Made by a program: the position numbers and the translations under genes. Under the pieces are notes generated by a model that saw only the letters and a list, made by a program, of their open reading frames with translations, ran no database searches and was not told the origin of the DNA. Positions 1 to 8,409 of a stretch of 64,000 nt of DNA are shown in pieces (within the stretch, counting starts at the first letter, position 1; each line of letters begins with the position of its first letter). The stretch is from DASYPQ01 sp036006425 (GTDB lineage: Bacteria; Planctomycetota; UBA1135; GCA-002686595). The stretch spans positions 62,001 through 126,000 of the forward strand of contig DASYPQ010000003.1 of the NCBI GenBank assembly GCA_036006425.1. Reading direction: 5' to 3'.

Positions 1-390
1 GACGCGCGCGAGCGCCGCGCGCGCGCGCGCGTGCGACGCCGTGCGGTCGATGCCGAGGAGACGGCGCGGCTCGCGGCCGAGCAAGAGATTCGCTGCGACG
101 GACATCTCCGGGATGCACGTGAGCTCCTGGTGGATCGCCGCGACGCCGGCCGCGAGCGCCGCGCGCGGATCGGCGAAGCGCACCGGCGCGCCGTCGAGCA
201 GGATCGCGCCCGCGTCGAGCGGATGCACGCCGGTCAGGATCCGGATCAGCGTGCTCTTGCCCGCCCCGTTCTCGCCGACGAGCGCGTGGACCTCGCCGGC
301 GCGAACGGCCAGATCGACTCCGTCGAGCGCGACGACGCCCGGGAAACGCATCTCGACGCCGGCGAGCGCGACGAGAGGCGGGGAGCTCAC
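1..390 (-). CDS. Sugar ABC transporter ATP-binding protein (partial, N-terminal 130 residues)
   Basis: Only the N-terminal end is in the window; the gene runs off the left edge. The reading frame begins at a GTG (388-390) that overlaps the stop of the GH127 gene as GTGA, so the two are translationally coupled. Visible are a Walker A motif GENGAGKST (residues 39-47) and a Q-loop HQEL (Gln88), spaced as in the first nucleotide-binding domain of RbsA/MglA/YtfR-type monosaccharide importers, which are normally about 500 residues with two such domains. It should energise uptake of the sugar bound by the lipoprotein encoded at 2693-3640. The permease is not in view and is probably further left. Confidence 0.9.
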   Translation of the reverse strand, partial: MSSPPLVALAGVEMRFPGVVALDGVDLAVRAGEVHALVGENGAGKSTLIRILTGVHPLDAGAILLDGAPVRFADPRAALAAGVAAIHQELTCIPEMSVAANLLLGREPRRLLGIDRTASHARARAALARV

Positions 391-2693
391 TCGATCTGCC
401 ACTCGAGAACGCCGGCGGAGAAGTCCTTCGCAAGCTGGAGGTCGAGCCTCACGCCGCTGACCTCGACGCGCATGAACTCCGTCTTGTTGTCGACGTCCCT
501 CTCGAGGCCGACGTTCCCGGCCACCCTCCACCTGCCCTCGACGAGCAGCGCCAGCTGAGCCGACTGCGGCACACGGCAGCGCCCTCGGCCGGTGTCGTCG
601 AACCACCGAACCCGACTCGACGAAATCGAGCGCGCCTGGTCGAACCGCATCTCGATCCATTCCTCCGTGCCGCGGTGGTCCCAAAACGTCATCCGCGGGA
701 CGGAGTCGTCCGTGGTGGATTGCGGTACTCTTCCGTCGACCAGCGCGAGCAGCGTGTCGCTGTGCCAGCAGTGCGATGCGGAGAGGTGCACGCCGTCGTG
801 CTCGAGCGTCGCTCCGACCCCGGGATACTCCGCAAGGCTGGCGGATTCGGGTATCCAGACGACCATCTCGTTCTTGCCACGGTTCGCCCAGAGGCAGTAC
901 GGGATCGCGATGAGATCACAAGGTGCGGTGGCGCGCCGGATCGGGTAGCCCGCCTGCAGGGCTTCTCCTCGAGCGCGGATGGCCGTCGCCGCAGACAGGA
1001 ACGTTGGCTCGAAGCCCGGTTCGAGCTCCGCCTTCGGGGGCAGGACCAGGTTGCGCGCGTGGCCACCATTGTCCGCTGCCTCGAACGCGTAGACGATCGG
1101 CCCTCGCGCGAGCGCGACGCGGCCGCGATCGGCATCGACCGCCCGATCCGCGTGGACACGACGCGGCGGCATCTGAAGATCCAGCACGAGGAAATCGCCG
1201 AGCCTCCAGGGGCGGTCTATGACGTAGTCGCCACTCTTCTCGACGGGATCGGGAATCGGGGGGTCGCGTGGCAACACGGCTCCCCAGCTCTCGCACCACT
1301 TGGGAATCCGCAAGTGCAAGGCGAACTGCACCGGTTCCTCCGGATCGACGCGGATCCGGATGTGCCCCGAGCGCGGGTAGTCCGTCTCCTGCGTGATCCG
1401 TACTTTCTTGCCGCTGATCTCGACGTCTGCCGTGCTGGCGGCGTAGAGAATCACGTAGAGATCGCTTCCTGACGTCGCGTAGACCCGTTCCCCCATCGCC
1501 GGGAGGAACCGGACGACGTTCGTCGGACAGCACGAGCAGTCGAACCACGGCACGCGCTCGTGGCTGCCGTCGCTCGCGAGCGGGTTGTCGTAGAAGAACC
1601 GGTCGCCGGACAGGGAAACGCCCGCGGGCACGTTGTTGTAGACCTCGCGCTCGAGCACGTCCGCGTACTTCGTGTCGCGCGTCGCGAGGAACATGCGGTG
1701 GTTCCACAGCGCCATCCCGATCGCCGCGCACGTCTCGCAGTAGGCCGTGTCGTTCGGCAGGTCGTAGGCCTTCGTGAACCCCTCGTTCGACGCGGAGCTC
1801 CCGATCCCGCCGGTCGCGTACATCTTCTTCCCGACGAGGTCGTCCCAGATCCGCGTCAGCGGCGCGAGCAGCGTCGCGTCCCCCGTCGCGGCGGCGACGT
1901 CGGCCATCCCGCAGTAGAGGTACATCGCCCGCACGGCGTGGCCGACCACTTCCGACTGCTCGCGCACGGGCGCGTGGTCCTGCGCGTGCTCGCCGAAGAG
2001 CGCCGTGCCGCGATCCTTCTTCCCGCGGACATCGAGGAAGAACTTCGCGAGCTCGAGATACCGCTTCTCGCCGGTGCGCCGGAAGAGCTTCGCGAGCGCG
2101 AGCTCGAGCTCCTCGTGTCCCGTCGCCTCCTGGTGCTTCTTCCAGCCGTACTCCTTGTCGATGCAGTCGGCGAACCGGATCGCGACGTCGAGCAGCTGCC
2201 GCTTGCCCGTCGCCTGCTCGTACGCGATCGCAGCCTCGATCAGGTGTCCGGCGCAGTACAGCTCGTGCCCGTCCTTCTCCTTCTTCCACCGGTTCTCCGG
2301 CTCGACGAGCTGGAAGTACGTGTCGAGGTAGCCGTCCTCGCGCTGCGCCGCCGCGATCTTCGCGACGATCGCGTCGACGCGCTTCTCGAGCGCTGGATCC
2401 GGCGCGCTCGCGAGGGCGTAGCCGATCCCCTCGAGCACCTTGTAGAGGTCCGAGTCGTTGAACAGGAGGCCCTCGTGCTTCCCCTCCTCGAGCCCGCCCG
2501 CGACGGCGAAGTTCCGGATCCGCCCGGTCTCCTCGCACTTCGCAAGGCAGGTCTCGATCGTCACCTTGCGGTTCGTCGCGATCCGCGGCGCGAAGAAGGA
2601 GTCCGTCACGCGCACGCGCTGGAACGGCACGGGCACGAGGGCGGGCTCCGCCAGGGTCTGGGCTTGCAGGGCGAGAACCAGGGCGAGCAGCAT
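387..2693 (-). CDS. Glycoside hydrolase family 127-like (beta-L-arabinofuranosidase type)
   Basis: 768 residues with a short hydrophobic N-terminus (MLLALVLALQAQTLA), so probably exported. The family cleaves terminal beta-L-arabinofuranose; its catalytic centre is a Zn-bound Cys with a Glu. Those residues are visible: ETC (Glu320, Cys322) and CSCCPTN (Cys386, Cys388, Cys389), followed by a beta-sandwich half. The length fits DUF1680/GH127 proteins (650-800 residues). The start ATG (2691-2693) shares one base with the stop of the upstream binding protein (TGATG). Next to a YtfQ-like sugar-binding protein and an ABC ATPase, it probably releases furanose sugars for uptake; the exact substrate is inferred. 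The last 600 bases are somewhat less GC-rich than the rest. Confidence 0.88.
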   Translation of the reverse strand: MLLALVLALQAQTLAEPALVPVPFQRVRVTDSFFAPRIATNRKVTIETCLAKCEETGRIRNFAVAGGLEEGKHEGLLFNDSDLYKVLEGIGYALASAPDPALEKRVDAIVAKIAAAQREDGYLDTYFQLVEPENRWKKEKDGHELYCAGHLIEAAIAYEQATGKRQLLDVAIRFADCIDKEYGWKKHQEATGHEELELALAKLFRRTGEKRYLELAKFFLDVRGKKDRGTALFGEHAQDHAPVREQSEVVGHAVRAMYLYCGMADVAAATGDATLLAPLTRIWDDLVGKKMYATGGIGSSASNEGFTKAYDLPNDTAYCETCAAIGMALWNHRMFLATRDTKYADVLEREVYNNVPAGVSLSGDRFFYDNPLASDGSHERVPWFDCSCCPTNVVRFLPAMGERVYATSGSDLYVILYAASTADVEISGKKVRITQETDYPRSGHIRIRVDPEEPVQFALHLRIPKWCESWGAVLPRDPPIPDPVEKSGDYVIDRPWRLGDFLVLDLQMPPRRVHADRAVDADRGRVALARGPIVYAFEAADNGGHARNLVLPPKAELEPGFEPTFLSAATAIRARGEALQAGYPIRRATAPCDLIAIPYCLWANRGKNEMVVWIPESASLAEYPGVGATLEHDGVHLSASHCWHSDTLLALVDGRVPQSTTDDSVPRMTFWDHRGTEEWIEMRFDQARSISSSRVRWFDDTGRGRCRVPQSAQLALLVEGRWRVAGNVGLERDVDNKTEFMRVEVSGVRLDLQLAKDFSAGVLEWQIE

Positions 2694-3640
2694 CAGTATT
2701 TCCGGTCCGCGAGCGCCGCGGCCGCGTTCGTCGCGTCGAACACCCGGTCGGGCACGACCGTGCGTTTCTCGACGCGCTCGCCGCGGCGGATCTTCTCGAT
2801 CGCGTCGAAGGCCATCGGGCCGAGCAGCGGCGAGCACTCGACCGCGCACGAGAGCTTTCCGGCGACGATCGCGGCGAACGCGCTCTTCGTCGCGTCGATC
2901 GAGATCACGAGGACGTCCTTCCCCGGCTGCCGTCCAGCGGCCTCGAGCGCCTGGATCGCGCCGAGCGCCATGTCGTCGTTGTGCGCGTACACGGCGTCGA
3001 TGCCGCCCGCCTCGGACTTCAGGATCGCTTCCATCGCCTCCTTCCCCTTCGGGAGCTGGAATTCGGCGCTGACGGACTTCACGACGCGCATCCGCGACTC
3101 CTTCGCGATCCGTTCGTCGAAGCCGCGCTTCCGCTCGATCGCGGGGTCCGAGCCCGCCGTACCCTCGAGCTCCGCGATCCGCACCTCTCCCTCTGTGTGG
3201 GCGACGAGCCACTCCGCCGCCATCCGCCCTTCGGCGGTGAAGTCCGATGCGATCAGCGTCGCGTACAGGGAAGGATCGCAGTCGAGTCCGCGGTCGACGA
3301 GCACGACCGGGATCTTCGCCTCCGCGAGCTCGCGCAGCGCGGGCTCGAAGCCGTCCTTCTTCTGCGGCGCCAGGATCACCGCGTCGACGCCCTGCGCGAG
3401 GAAGGAATGGAGGGCGGCGATCTGGCTCTCGAGCCGGGCCTGGGCGTCCGCGAACTTCAGCGCGACGCCGCGCTTCTCCGCTTCGGCGCGCACGGACTCG
3501 GTCTCGGCGACGCGCCAGGCGCTCTCCGCGCCGATCTGCGAGAACCCGACGGTGATCGTGCCCGCCCGCGTGCCGCACGCGGGGAGGACCGCGAGCGCCG
3601 CCAGCGCGGCTCCCCCGCTCAGCCGCTCCGAGAACGACAC
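2693..3640 (-). CDS. Periplasmic sugar-binding lipoprotein (YtfQ/RbsB-type)
   Basis: 315 residues. GTG at 3640 gives a lipoprotein signal ending in a lipobox LPAC, and no ATG is available. The mature part is a type I periplasmic binding fold: GFSQIGAESAWR near the N-terminus, then DAVILAPQKKDGF, VVLVDRG, and YAHNDDMALGAIQALE, as in galactofuranose/ribose-binding proteins; YtfQ-like proteins share the GFSQ...ESAWR opening. It should deliver a furanose sugar to the ABC importer whose ATPase starts at 390. The gene overlaps the end of the upstream SGNH gene by 22 bases and touches GH127, so all four form one operon read right to left. Sugar specificity is inferred from family resemblance and context. 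Confidence 0.88.
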   Translation of the reverse strand: MSFSERLSGGAALAALAVLPACGTRAGTITVGFSQIGAESAWRVAETESVRAEAEKRGVALKFADAQARLESQIAALHSFLAQGVDAVILAPQKKDGFEPALRELAEAKIPVVLVDRGLDCDPSLYATLIASDFTAEGRMAAEWLVAHTEGEVRIAELEGTAGSDPAIERKRGFDERIAKESRMRVVKSVSAEFQLPKGKEAMEAILKSEAGGIDAVYAHNDDMALGAIQALEAAGRQPGKDVLVISIDATKSAFAAIVAGKLSCAVECSPLLGPMAFDAIEKIRRGERVEKRTVVPDRVFDATNAAAALADRKY

Positions 3641-4824
3641 GAGGATTCCCAGTCGGGAAGGCGCTTCAGCTGCGCGAGCACGAATTCGGCGAGCCAATGG
3701 TCCGCGGCGGGGGTGAAGTGCCCGGACGCATCGTACACGCTGTCGAGATCCCGATCGCGCGCGACCTCGAGGAGCGTGTCGCCGAAGTCGAGCACGTCGA
3801 AGTCGGCGCTCTCGAGCTCCTTCTTCAGCGGCGCGTAGTACCGCTCGCCGGACCGCCTGTCGTGCTCCACGTCCTCGCGGTTGGGAAGCAGCATCACGAG
3901 GGGGTGCTGGCCGCGCGCGCGCGCCTCCGCCACGAACGCGCGGCAGATCTCCCGCGCGATCTCGAGGCCGTGCAACGGGTGGCCGGGAGCGTAGAACTCT
4001 GCGTAGGTGGGTCGGTGGGCGAGTTTCGCGCGCAGGCGGAAGTCGCCGAGGCCGCGGAAGAGCGACCACGTGTACGGGAAGCACTGGACGGTCGCCCCCG
4101 CGGGACCTCCGGGGCAGAAGCTCTCGTGCTCGAGGACGAGCGGCGGCGATCGCTGGCCGACGAGGCGCTGGGACTCTTCCTCCGAGAGCTGCGGGAGCGG
4201 AACGAGCTGGAGCGATCCGTCGGCCGCGAGCACGAACCGGGGCTTGAACGACCACCACGTCTCGTACAGCACGAGGTCGCGGTCGCGCGTCAGGTCGCGC
4301 AGGATGTCCTCGGACACCTGCGTCAGGATCACGATCGGCGAACGGTCGGCGCGCGTGCGCTTGTAGCGGAGGTACGCCTGATCCGTGCCGTAGCCGCCTT
4401 GGCCGTAGTTCGCGACACGGACGCCGGCGATCTGCGCGAGGACGTTGCCCCAGGCCTCCGCGTCGGAGTTCGAGGACTGCGTGAACGACGAGCCGTAGAG
4501 CGAGACGACGCTCGTGTCCGGGGTCGTGTCGGGGAACGCCGGGCTCGGACGCGCTCCGGTCGCGGTGAAGAGCGCGCTCCCGAGCTGGTCGGGGAACGGC
4601 CAGCCGACGTCGGGATCGCGCCGCGCGAGGTAGTCGGCGTAGCTCGCGACGATGCGGCTCGGCGGCGTCCTCGGGACGCCGTACATGCACCATTTCGTCT
4701 GGAGGTACCGTCCGACGGCGTACGAGAGCCCCTCGAGGCAGACGAGGCCGACCACGACCGTCCACGCGCACGCGGCGATCCGGCGACCCGAACGGGGGGC
4801 GTGCTGGCTGGGAGGGTCGCCCAC
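3619..4824 (-). CDS. Membrane-anchored SGNH-hydrolase-like protein
   Basis: About 401 residues if read from the GTG at 4824; an ATG at 4932 is rejected because it would run through the promoter region. The N-terminus holds a probable membrane anchor (AACAWTVVVGLVCLEGL). An SGNH-type core follows: a Ser-bearing block SLYGSSFTQ, a Gly block (NYGQGGYGTDQ) and a C-terminal block DASGHFTPAADHWLAE with the His expected of the catalytic pair. Such proteins act as O-acyl esterases or acyltransferases on cell-surface glycans, but the substrate cannot be told here. It is the first gene of the sugar-uptake operon, overlapping the binding protein by 22 bases. A second SGNH protein of similar design lies at 7054-8376. 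Confidence 0.72.
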   Translation of the reverse strand: MGDPPSQHAPRSGRRIAACAWTVVVGLVCLEGLSYAVGRYLQTKWCMYGVPRTPPSRIVASYADYLARRDPDVGWPFPDQLGSALFTATGARPSPAFPDTTPDTSVVSLYGSSFTQSSNSDAEAWGNVLAQIAGVRVANYGQGGYGTDQAYLRYKRTRADRSPIVILTQVSEDILRDLTRDRDLVLYETWWSFKPRFVLAADGSLQLVPLPQLSEEESQRLVGQRSPPLVLEHESFCPGGPAGATVQCFPYTWSLFRGLGDFRLRAKLAHRPTYAEFYAPGHPLHGLEIAREICRAFVAEARARGQHPLVMLLPNREDVEHDRRSGERYYAPLKKELESADFDVLDFGDTLLEVARDRDLDSVYDASGHFTPAADHWLAEFVLAQLKRLPDWESSCRSRSG

Positions 4825-4834
4825 GTTCCGTCCG

Positions 4835-4840
4835 ATCCTA
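4835..4840 (-). promoter_or_regulatory. Candidate -10 element TAGGAT, leaderless start
   Basis: TAGGAT ends 10 bases before the GTG chosen for the SGNH gene. With the usual 6-8 base spacing to the transcription start, the mRNA would begin within a few bases of the start codon. This supports the GTG at 4824. No clear -35 box is seen. Confidence 0.35.
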
Positions 4841-4923
4841 ACATCGACGCTCCCGCACGGACATGCGGGCTCCGCGGCGCTCCCCCGATCCGTAGCTTGA
4901 GCGCGTCCCGCCCACTCACGCCC

Positions 4924-4929
4924 GAGGAA
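4924..4929 (+). promoter_or_regulatory. Ribosome binding site of the DUF1326 gene
   Basis: GAGGAA lies 6 bases before the ATG at 4936, a good Shine-Dalgarno match. It stands out because many starts in this window lack one. Confidence 0.6.
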
Positions 4930-4935
4930 CAAGCC

Positions 4936-5706
4936 ATGAAGACGCTCCTGCTCGTCGCGACCACGGTGCTCGCCGCCGCGTGCGCATCACCCAACCAGAA
5001 CGACTACGCACCGGCTGCAAGCGCCGCGACTCCCGCCTGGGACTTCAACGCGACGATCATCGAGGCCTGCTCGTGCCCGATGTTCTGCCAGTGCTACTTC
5101 AACTCGCGCCCGGCCGGACCGGGTTGCTGCAGCAAGCCCGACGATCCGGCGCTCGCGACGCGGTACTGCCGGTTCAACAACGCGTTCCACGTGAACCACG
5201 GCTCCGCCGGCGCGACGAAGCTCGACGGCGCGAAGTTCTGGGTCGCCGGCGACCTCGGCGCGGACTTCTCGAAGGGCACGATGGGCTGGGCGATCCTCCA
5301 CTTCGATCCGTCGGTGACGAAGGAGCAGCGCGACGCGATCGCGACGATCCTCGGCCAGGTGTACCCCGTGAAGTGGGAGAAGTTCACCGTGGGCCCCGAC
5401 GCGCCGATGGAGTGGCACGCGTCGCGCGACCACGCCGAGGCGAGGCTCGATGGCGGAAAGATCGCGGAGGTCGAGCTCAAGAAGAACCAGGGGATGAGCG
5501 ACGAGCCGATCGTCATCAAGAACCTGAAGTACTGGGGCGCGCCGCGGAACGACGGGTTCGTCCTCATGGCGAACGAAGTCGAGGCCTACCGCGCCGGCGA
5601 GAAGACCTACGAGTTCAAGGGCACGAACGGCTTCATGATCACGCTGGACATGAACTCGAACGACGTCGCCGCGGGCGCGATGGGAGAGAAGAAGAAGGGC
5701 TACTAG
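4936..5706 (+). CDS. DUF1326-domain lipoprotein
   Basis: 256 residues with a lipoprotein signal (MKTLLLVATTVLAAAC). The mature part opens with the Cys-rich segment ACSCPMFCQCYF, typical of DUF1326 proteins, a family without a settled biochemical function; later parts (FSKGTMGWAILHFDP, then YWGAPRNDGF) also fit. The clustered Cys residues suggest metal or redox chemistry, but that is inference. The gene is transcribed away from the sugar operon, and its stop shares the palindrome CTAG with the stop of the converging small membrane protein gene. Confidence 0.8.
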   Translation: MKTLLLVATTVLAAACASPNQNDYAPAASAATPAWDFNATIIEACSCPMFCQCYFNSRPAGPGCCSKPDDPALATRYCRFNNAFHVNHGSAGATKLDGAKFWVAGDLGADFSKGTMGWAILHFDPSVTKEQRDAIATILGQVYPVKWEKFTVGPDAPMEWHASRDHAEARLDGGKIAEVELKKNQGMSDEPIVIKNLKYWGAPRNDGFVLMANEVEAYRAGEKTYEFKGTNGFMITLDMNSNDVAAGAMGEKKKGY

Positions 5707-6077
5707 AACACCCGCAGCCCGTGCATGTTCGCGTAGAGCAGGAACAGGATGAACAGGATCCCTGCGTGCGCGACCCAGTAGGGCATCACGCCCGTTACCG
5801 AGCGCATGACCTTGTGCGTGCCGGCGACGGTGCGCGCGGTCAGCTTCTCGACGAAGAGGAACAGGCCACCGAAGATCCCGACGGTCAGCGCCATGATCAG
5901 CAGGACCTTGCCGTAGTTCGGGAGCGTGGAGCCCTGCACGCTCCGGTTCACGATGTCGCGCACGATGCCGACGACCAGCACGGCTTCGGCGGCGACGAGC
6001 CCGCGGTGCGAGAGCCAGCGCGGGAGGCGCGGTCCGCTCTTCTTCCTCGCCGCGCCCTTCGTGGCCTGCGGACTCAT
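5703..6077 (-). CDS. Small inner-membrane protein of unknown function
   Basis: 124 residues: a basic N-terminus (MSPQATKGAARKKSG), then about three hydrophobic stretches (GLVAAEAVLVVGIV, VLLIMALTVGIFGGLFLF, and VAHAGILFILFLLYANM). I do not recognise a family. Its ATG overlaps the stop of the ferredoxin/metallo-beta-lactamase gene as ATGA, so the two are co-translated and probably act together. The stop codon (TAG on minus) lies inside the same CTAG as the stop of the opposite gene. Confidence 0.75.
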   Translation of the reverse strand: MSPQATKGAARKKSGPRLPRWLSHRGLVAAEAVLVVGIVRDIVNRSVQGSTLPNYGKVLLIMALTVGIFGGLFLFVEKLTARTVAGTHKVMRSVTGVMPYWVAHAGILFILFLLYANMHGLRVF

Positions 6078-6955
6078 CCCGGGGCGCTCATCGTCGCGAC
6101 GAGCTCCGCGACGGCGCGACGCATCTCCCCCGACTGCAAGTGAACGCGGTCCCCGTGGCCGGGGAGGATCCACTCGAACGTCCGATCGACGAGGCGCTCC
6201 ATCGACTTCGTCTGCGCGCCCCAGTCGTACCAGCACACCGCGCGCGAAGCCCACAGACGCTTCCGGTTCCGGCTCCACCAGACGTGGTCGCCGGTGAAGA
6301 GGTATCGATCCCGGTGGAGGAGCACGGCGTGGCCCGCCGTGTGCCCCGGAGTCGGGATCGCGACGAAGTCCTGGCCCAGCGCGACGTCGTCGAGTCCGCG
6401 CAGGACGATCTCCGCGTCGGGCTGCGCGTCGAGGTCGGCCTCGTGGATCACGCGGCTCGCTCCGAAGCGTTCCGCCCACCGCGCCGCGTCGGCGACGTCG
6501 TCGCGGTGCGTGAGGAAGATGCGCGCGATGCCGCCGGCCTCCTCGAAGCGCTTCTCGAGGTGGTGGTTCCAGCGCGGCGAATCGACGAGCCAGTTCCCGC
6601 TCGCGTGGCGGACGAAGTAGCTCGAGCCGCCGAACGAGTGCTCCGAGGTGAAGCCGCAGTAGGAGACGTCGCCTTCGATCGGGAGCGGGAAGTCGGCGCG
6701 CGCCTCCTCGATCGTGACGCCGGTCGCGACTCCGCGCTCCGTCCCGATCGATCCGGTCGGACAGGCGAGGAGCGCGTGCAGCGCGGCGCGGCGCTCCGCG
6801 TCCCCCGCGGGCTGCGTCCGCACGTACGAGTGCTCCCCATTGTCCGCGAACGTCGCCGGCGCGAGCTCCCGGCAGGTGTCGCAGTCGATGCAGGTCGTGT
6901 CGACGAAGAACTCGCCCGCGACGTTGTCCTTCACCTTGTGCTTCGCGTTCGCCAT
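6074..6955 (-). CDS. Ferredoxin-metallo-beta-lactamase fold fusion protein
   Basis: 293 residues, two domains. Residues 10-75 are a ferredoxin-like module with Cys22, Cys25, Cys28 and Cys65-Pro, enough for one 4Fe-4S cluster. Residues from about 85 are a metallo-beta-lactamase fold: THRDDVAD in place of the usual HxHxDH, TPGHTAGH, FTGDHVWW and LPGHGDR. The altered first metal motif is, from memory, seen in other ferredoxin-linked members, so it is not necessarily inactive. Redox or hydrolase function cannot be assigned. It is followed by a coupled small membrane protein. A GGAGGA Shine-Dalgarno lies about 10 bases before the ATG. Confidence 0.82.
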   Translation of the reverse strand: MANAKHKVKDNVAGEFFVDTTCIDCDTCRELAPATFADNGEHSYVRTQPAGDAERRAALHALLACPTGSIGTERGVATGVTIEEARADFPLPIEGDVSYCGFTSEHSFGGSSYFVRHASGNWLVDSPRWNHHLEKRFEEAGGIARIFLTHRDDVADAARWAERFGASRVIHEADLDAQPDAEIVLRGLDDVALGQDFVAIPTPGHTAGHAVLLHRDRYLFTGDHVWWSRNRKRLWASRAVCWYDWGAQTKSMERLVDRTFEWILPGHGDRVHLQSGEMRRAVAELVATMSAPG

Positions 6956-7035
6956 CTCGCAGCCGTCCTCCGGGATAGACTAGATCGAGGGCAACCGCCG
7001 TTCGAGCCGTCCTTGATGGGACGGGGACACGCCGA

Positions 7036-7041
7036 TAGCCT
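7036..7041 (+). promoter_or_regulatory. Candidate -10 element TAGCCT
   Basis: TAGCCT ends 12 bases before the ATG at 7054. It belongs to a group of similar elements placed 7-12 bases before start codons in this window. A 6-bp hairpin (7007-7012 with 7019-7024) lies just upstream and could mark an operator. Confidence 0.28.
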
Positions 7042-7053
7042 CGCGACGAGAGC

Positions 7054-8376
7054 ATGGTCACCTCCGAGAACCCACCGCGCCGGGGGCTGATGCGGAGGAT
7101 CGCGCTCGTTCTCGCGATCGCGCTCGCTGCGCTGGTTCTCGCGCTGGAGCTCGGGTCCCGAATCGCCGACCGCGTCGTCGCGTCCCGGAAAGCGTCGCCG
7201 GAGTTCGATGCGAAGAGCTACAAGCCAGGATTGTTCGACAAGATCGCGCGGAGCACGCTGGATCCCGCGCAACGGCTCGAAGAGGGCCGCACGGCACCGC
7301 ATCCCTACCTCGGGTACGCGCTGAAACCCGCGTGGAGCACGCCTCCGGGAGCGCGGCAACAGTGCTCGCACAACGCCCTGGGGTTCCGGGGCAAGGAGAC
7401 GACCTGGGAGAAACCGCCTCGCGTCTTCCGCATCGTGACGTCGGGCGGCTCGAGCGTGTACGGACAGAGCGAATCCAACGACGCGGCGGTGTGGTCGCAA
7501 CGGTTGGAGGACCGGTTGAACGGAGCGGGTCTTCCGTACCGCATCGAGGTGATCAACGGCGGCTGCTCGGGATACTCCCTGGTCGAGAACCTGATCAACT
7601 TCGCGCTCAGGCTCGTCGACTTCCATCCCGATCTCCTGATCCAGTACGAGGCGATCAACGACATGCGCTGCGCGTTGTACACGCGCGGCGGCGCGGTGAA
7701 GAACGACAACACCCAATGGCGGCAAGCGTGGCCCGTCGACCGGCCTTCTGTGCTCGAACGCGTGCTGGAGAAGAGCCGCACGTACTTGACGTGGCGCTAC
7801 TACTGCACGAACTACGCGAAGCTCCGACCGGATCTCGCGTTCTACGCAGTCGTCAACTACGATCCGGACGTCGACCTGTACGACATCGAGCCGGTGCCGG
7901 ATCAGGGGTTCGACACCTACCGGCGCAATCTCGAGGAGCTCGTCACGCTTGCCAAGGCTCGCGGCGTGCAGGTCCTGATCGCCACGCAGCCGCTCGCGAG
8001 GTACCACCTCGATGGAGCGCGCTCGGAAGCGAAGCAGCTCGCCGGAATCGATCGCATCCAGGAGATACAGCGCCAGGTCGGAAAGGAGCGAGGCGTGCCG
8101 GTCTTCGAGTGCGCTCGCATCGTCGAGGCCGAGATCCAGAAGGAGCTCGATCGGGAGATCGAACGGCAGAGGAGTCTCGACGCATCGGCCGACGCCGCCG
8201 AGCTCGAGCGGCGAGCGAAGCGCGTCCTACATCCATCCCCGCTGCCCGCACAGCCGCTTCCGAATGTGCTCTTCCGCCACGAGGTTCACCCGTTCGACCT
8301 CGGGTCGGACCTCATCGCGAAAACGATTGCCGAGTTTCTCCTCGGTTCGGATCTGCTCCCGAAACAGCTTCAGTGA
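7054..8376 (+). CDS. SGNH/GDSL-hydrolase-like exported protein
   Basis: 440 residues. A basic N-terminus and a long hydrophobic segment (IALVLAIALAALVLALELG) look like a signal anchor. An SGNH core follows with Ser block SGGSSVYGQ, Gly block NGGCSGYS, an Asn-bearing block YEAINDMR and a C-terminal His block EVHPFDLGSDLI. This is the arrangement of SGNH esterases and transferases that act on surface polysaccharides; the substrate is unknown. It is divergent from the ferredoxin/metallo-beta-lactamase gene and convergent with the toroid protein. Sequence composition is a little less GC-rich than its neighbours. Confidence 0.78.
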   Translation: MVTSENPPRRGLMRRIALVLAIALAALVLALELGSRIADRVVASRKASPEFDAKSYKPGLFDKIARSTLDPAQRLEEGRTAPHPYLGYALKPAWSTPPGARQQCSHNALGFRGKETTWEKPPRVFRIVTSGGSSVYGQSESNDAAVWSQRLEDRLNGAGLPYRIEVINGGCSGYSLVENLINFALRLVDFHPDLLIQYEAINDMRCALYTRGGAVKNDNTQWRQAWPVDRPSVLERVLEKSRTYLTWRYYCTNYAKLRPDLAFYAVVNYDPDVDLYDIEPVPDQGFDTYRRNLEELVTLAKARGVQVLIATQPLARYHLDGARSEAKQLAGIDRIQEIQRQVGKERGVPVFECARIVEAEIQKELDREIERQRSLDASADAAELERRAKRVLHPSPLPAQPLPNVLFRHEVHPFDLGSDLIAKTIAEFLLGSDLLPKQLQ

Positions 8377-8409
8377 ACGATGTCAGCGTCCGGGCTCCTG
8401 CCCTGACGC

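Noticed and set aside
1..40. Alternating GC run at the left edge as a possible Z-DNA or regulatory site
   Set aside because: It is explained by Ala/Arg codons of the ABC ATPase reading frame, so no separate function is needed.
1560..3716. Long plus-strand open frame opposite the GH127 and binding-protein genes
   Set aside because: Arg/Val-rich sequence with no domain, antisense to two clear genes; it is an effect of high GC at third codon positions.
4825..4932. Upstream ATG for the SGNH protein at 4932
   Set aside because: It would overlap the divergent promoter and Shine-Dalgarno region of the DUF1326 gene and add a tail without features; the GTG at 4824 fits a nearby -10.
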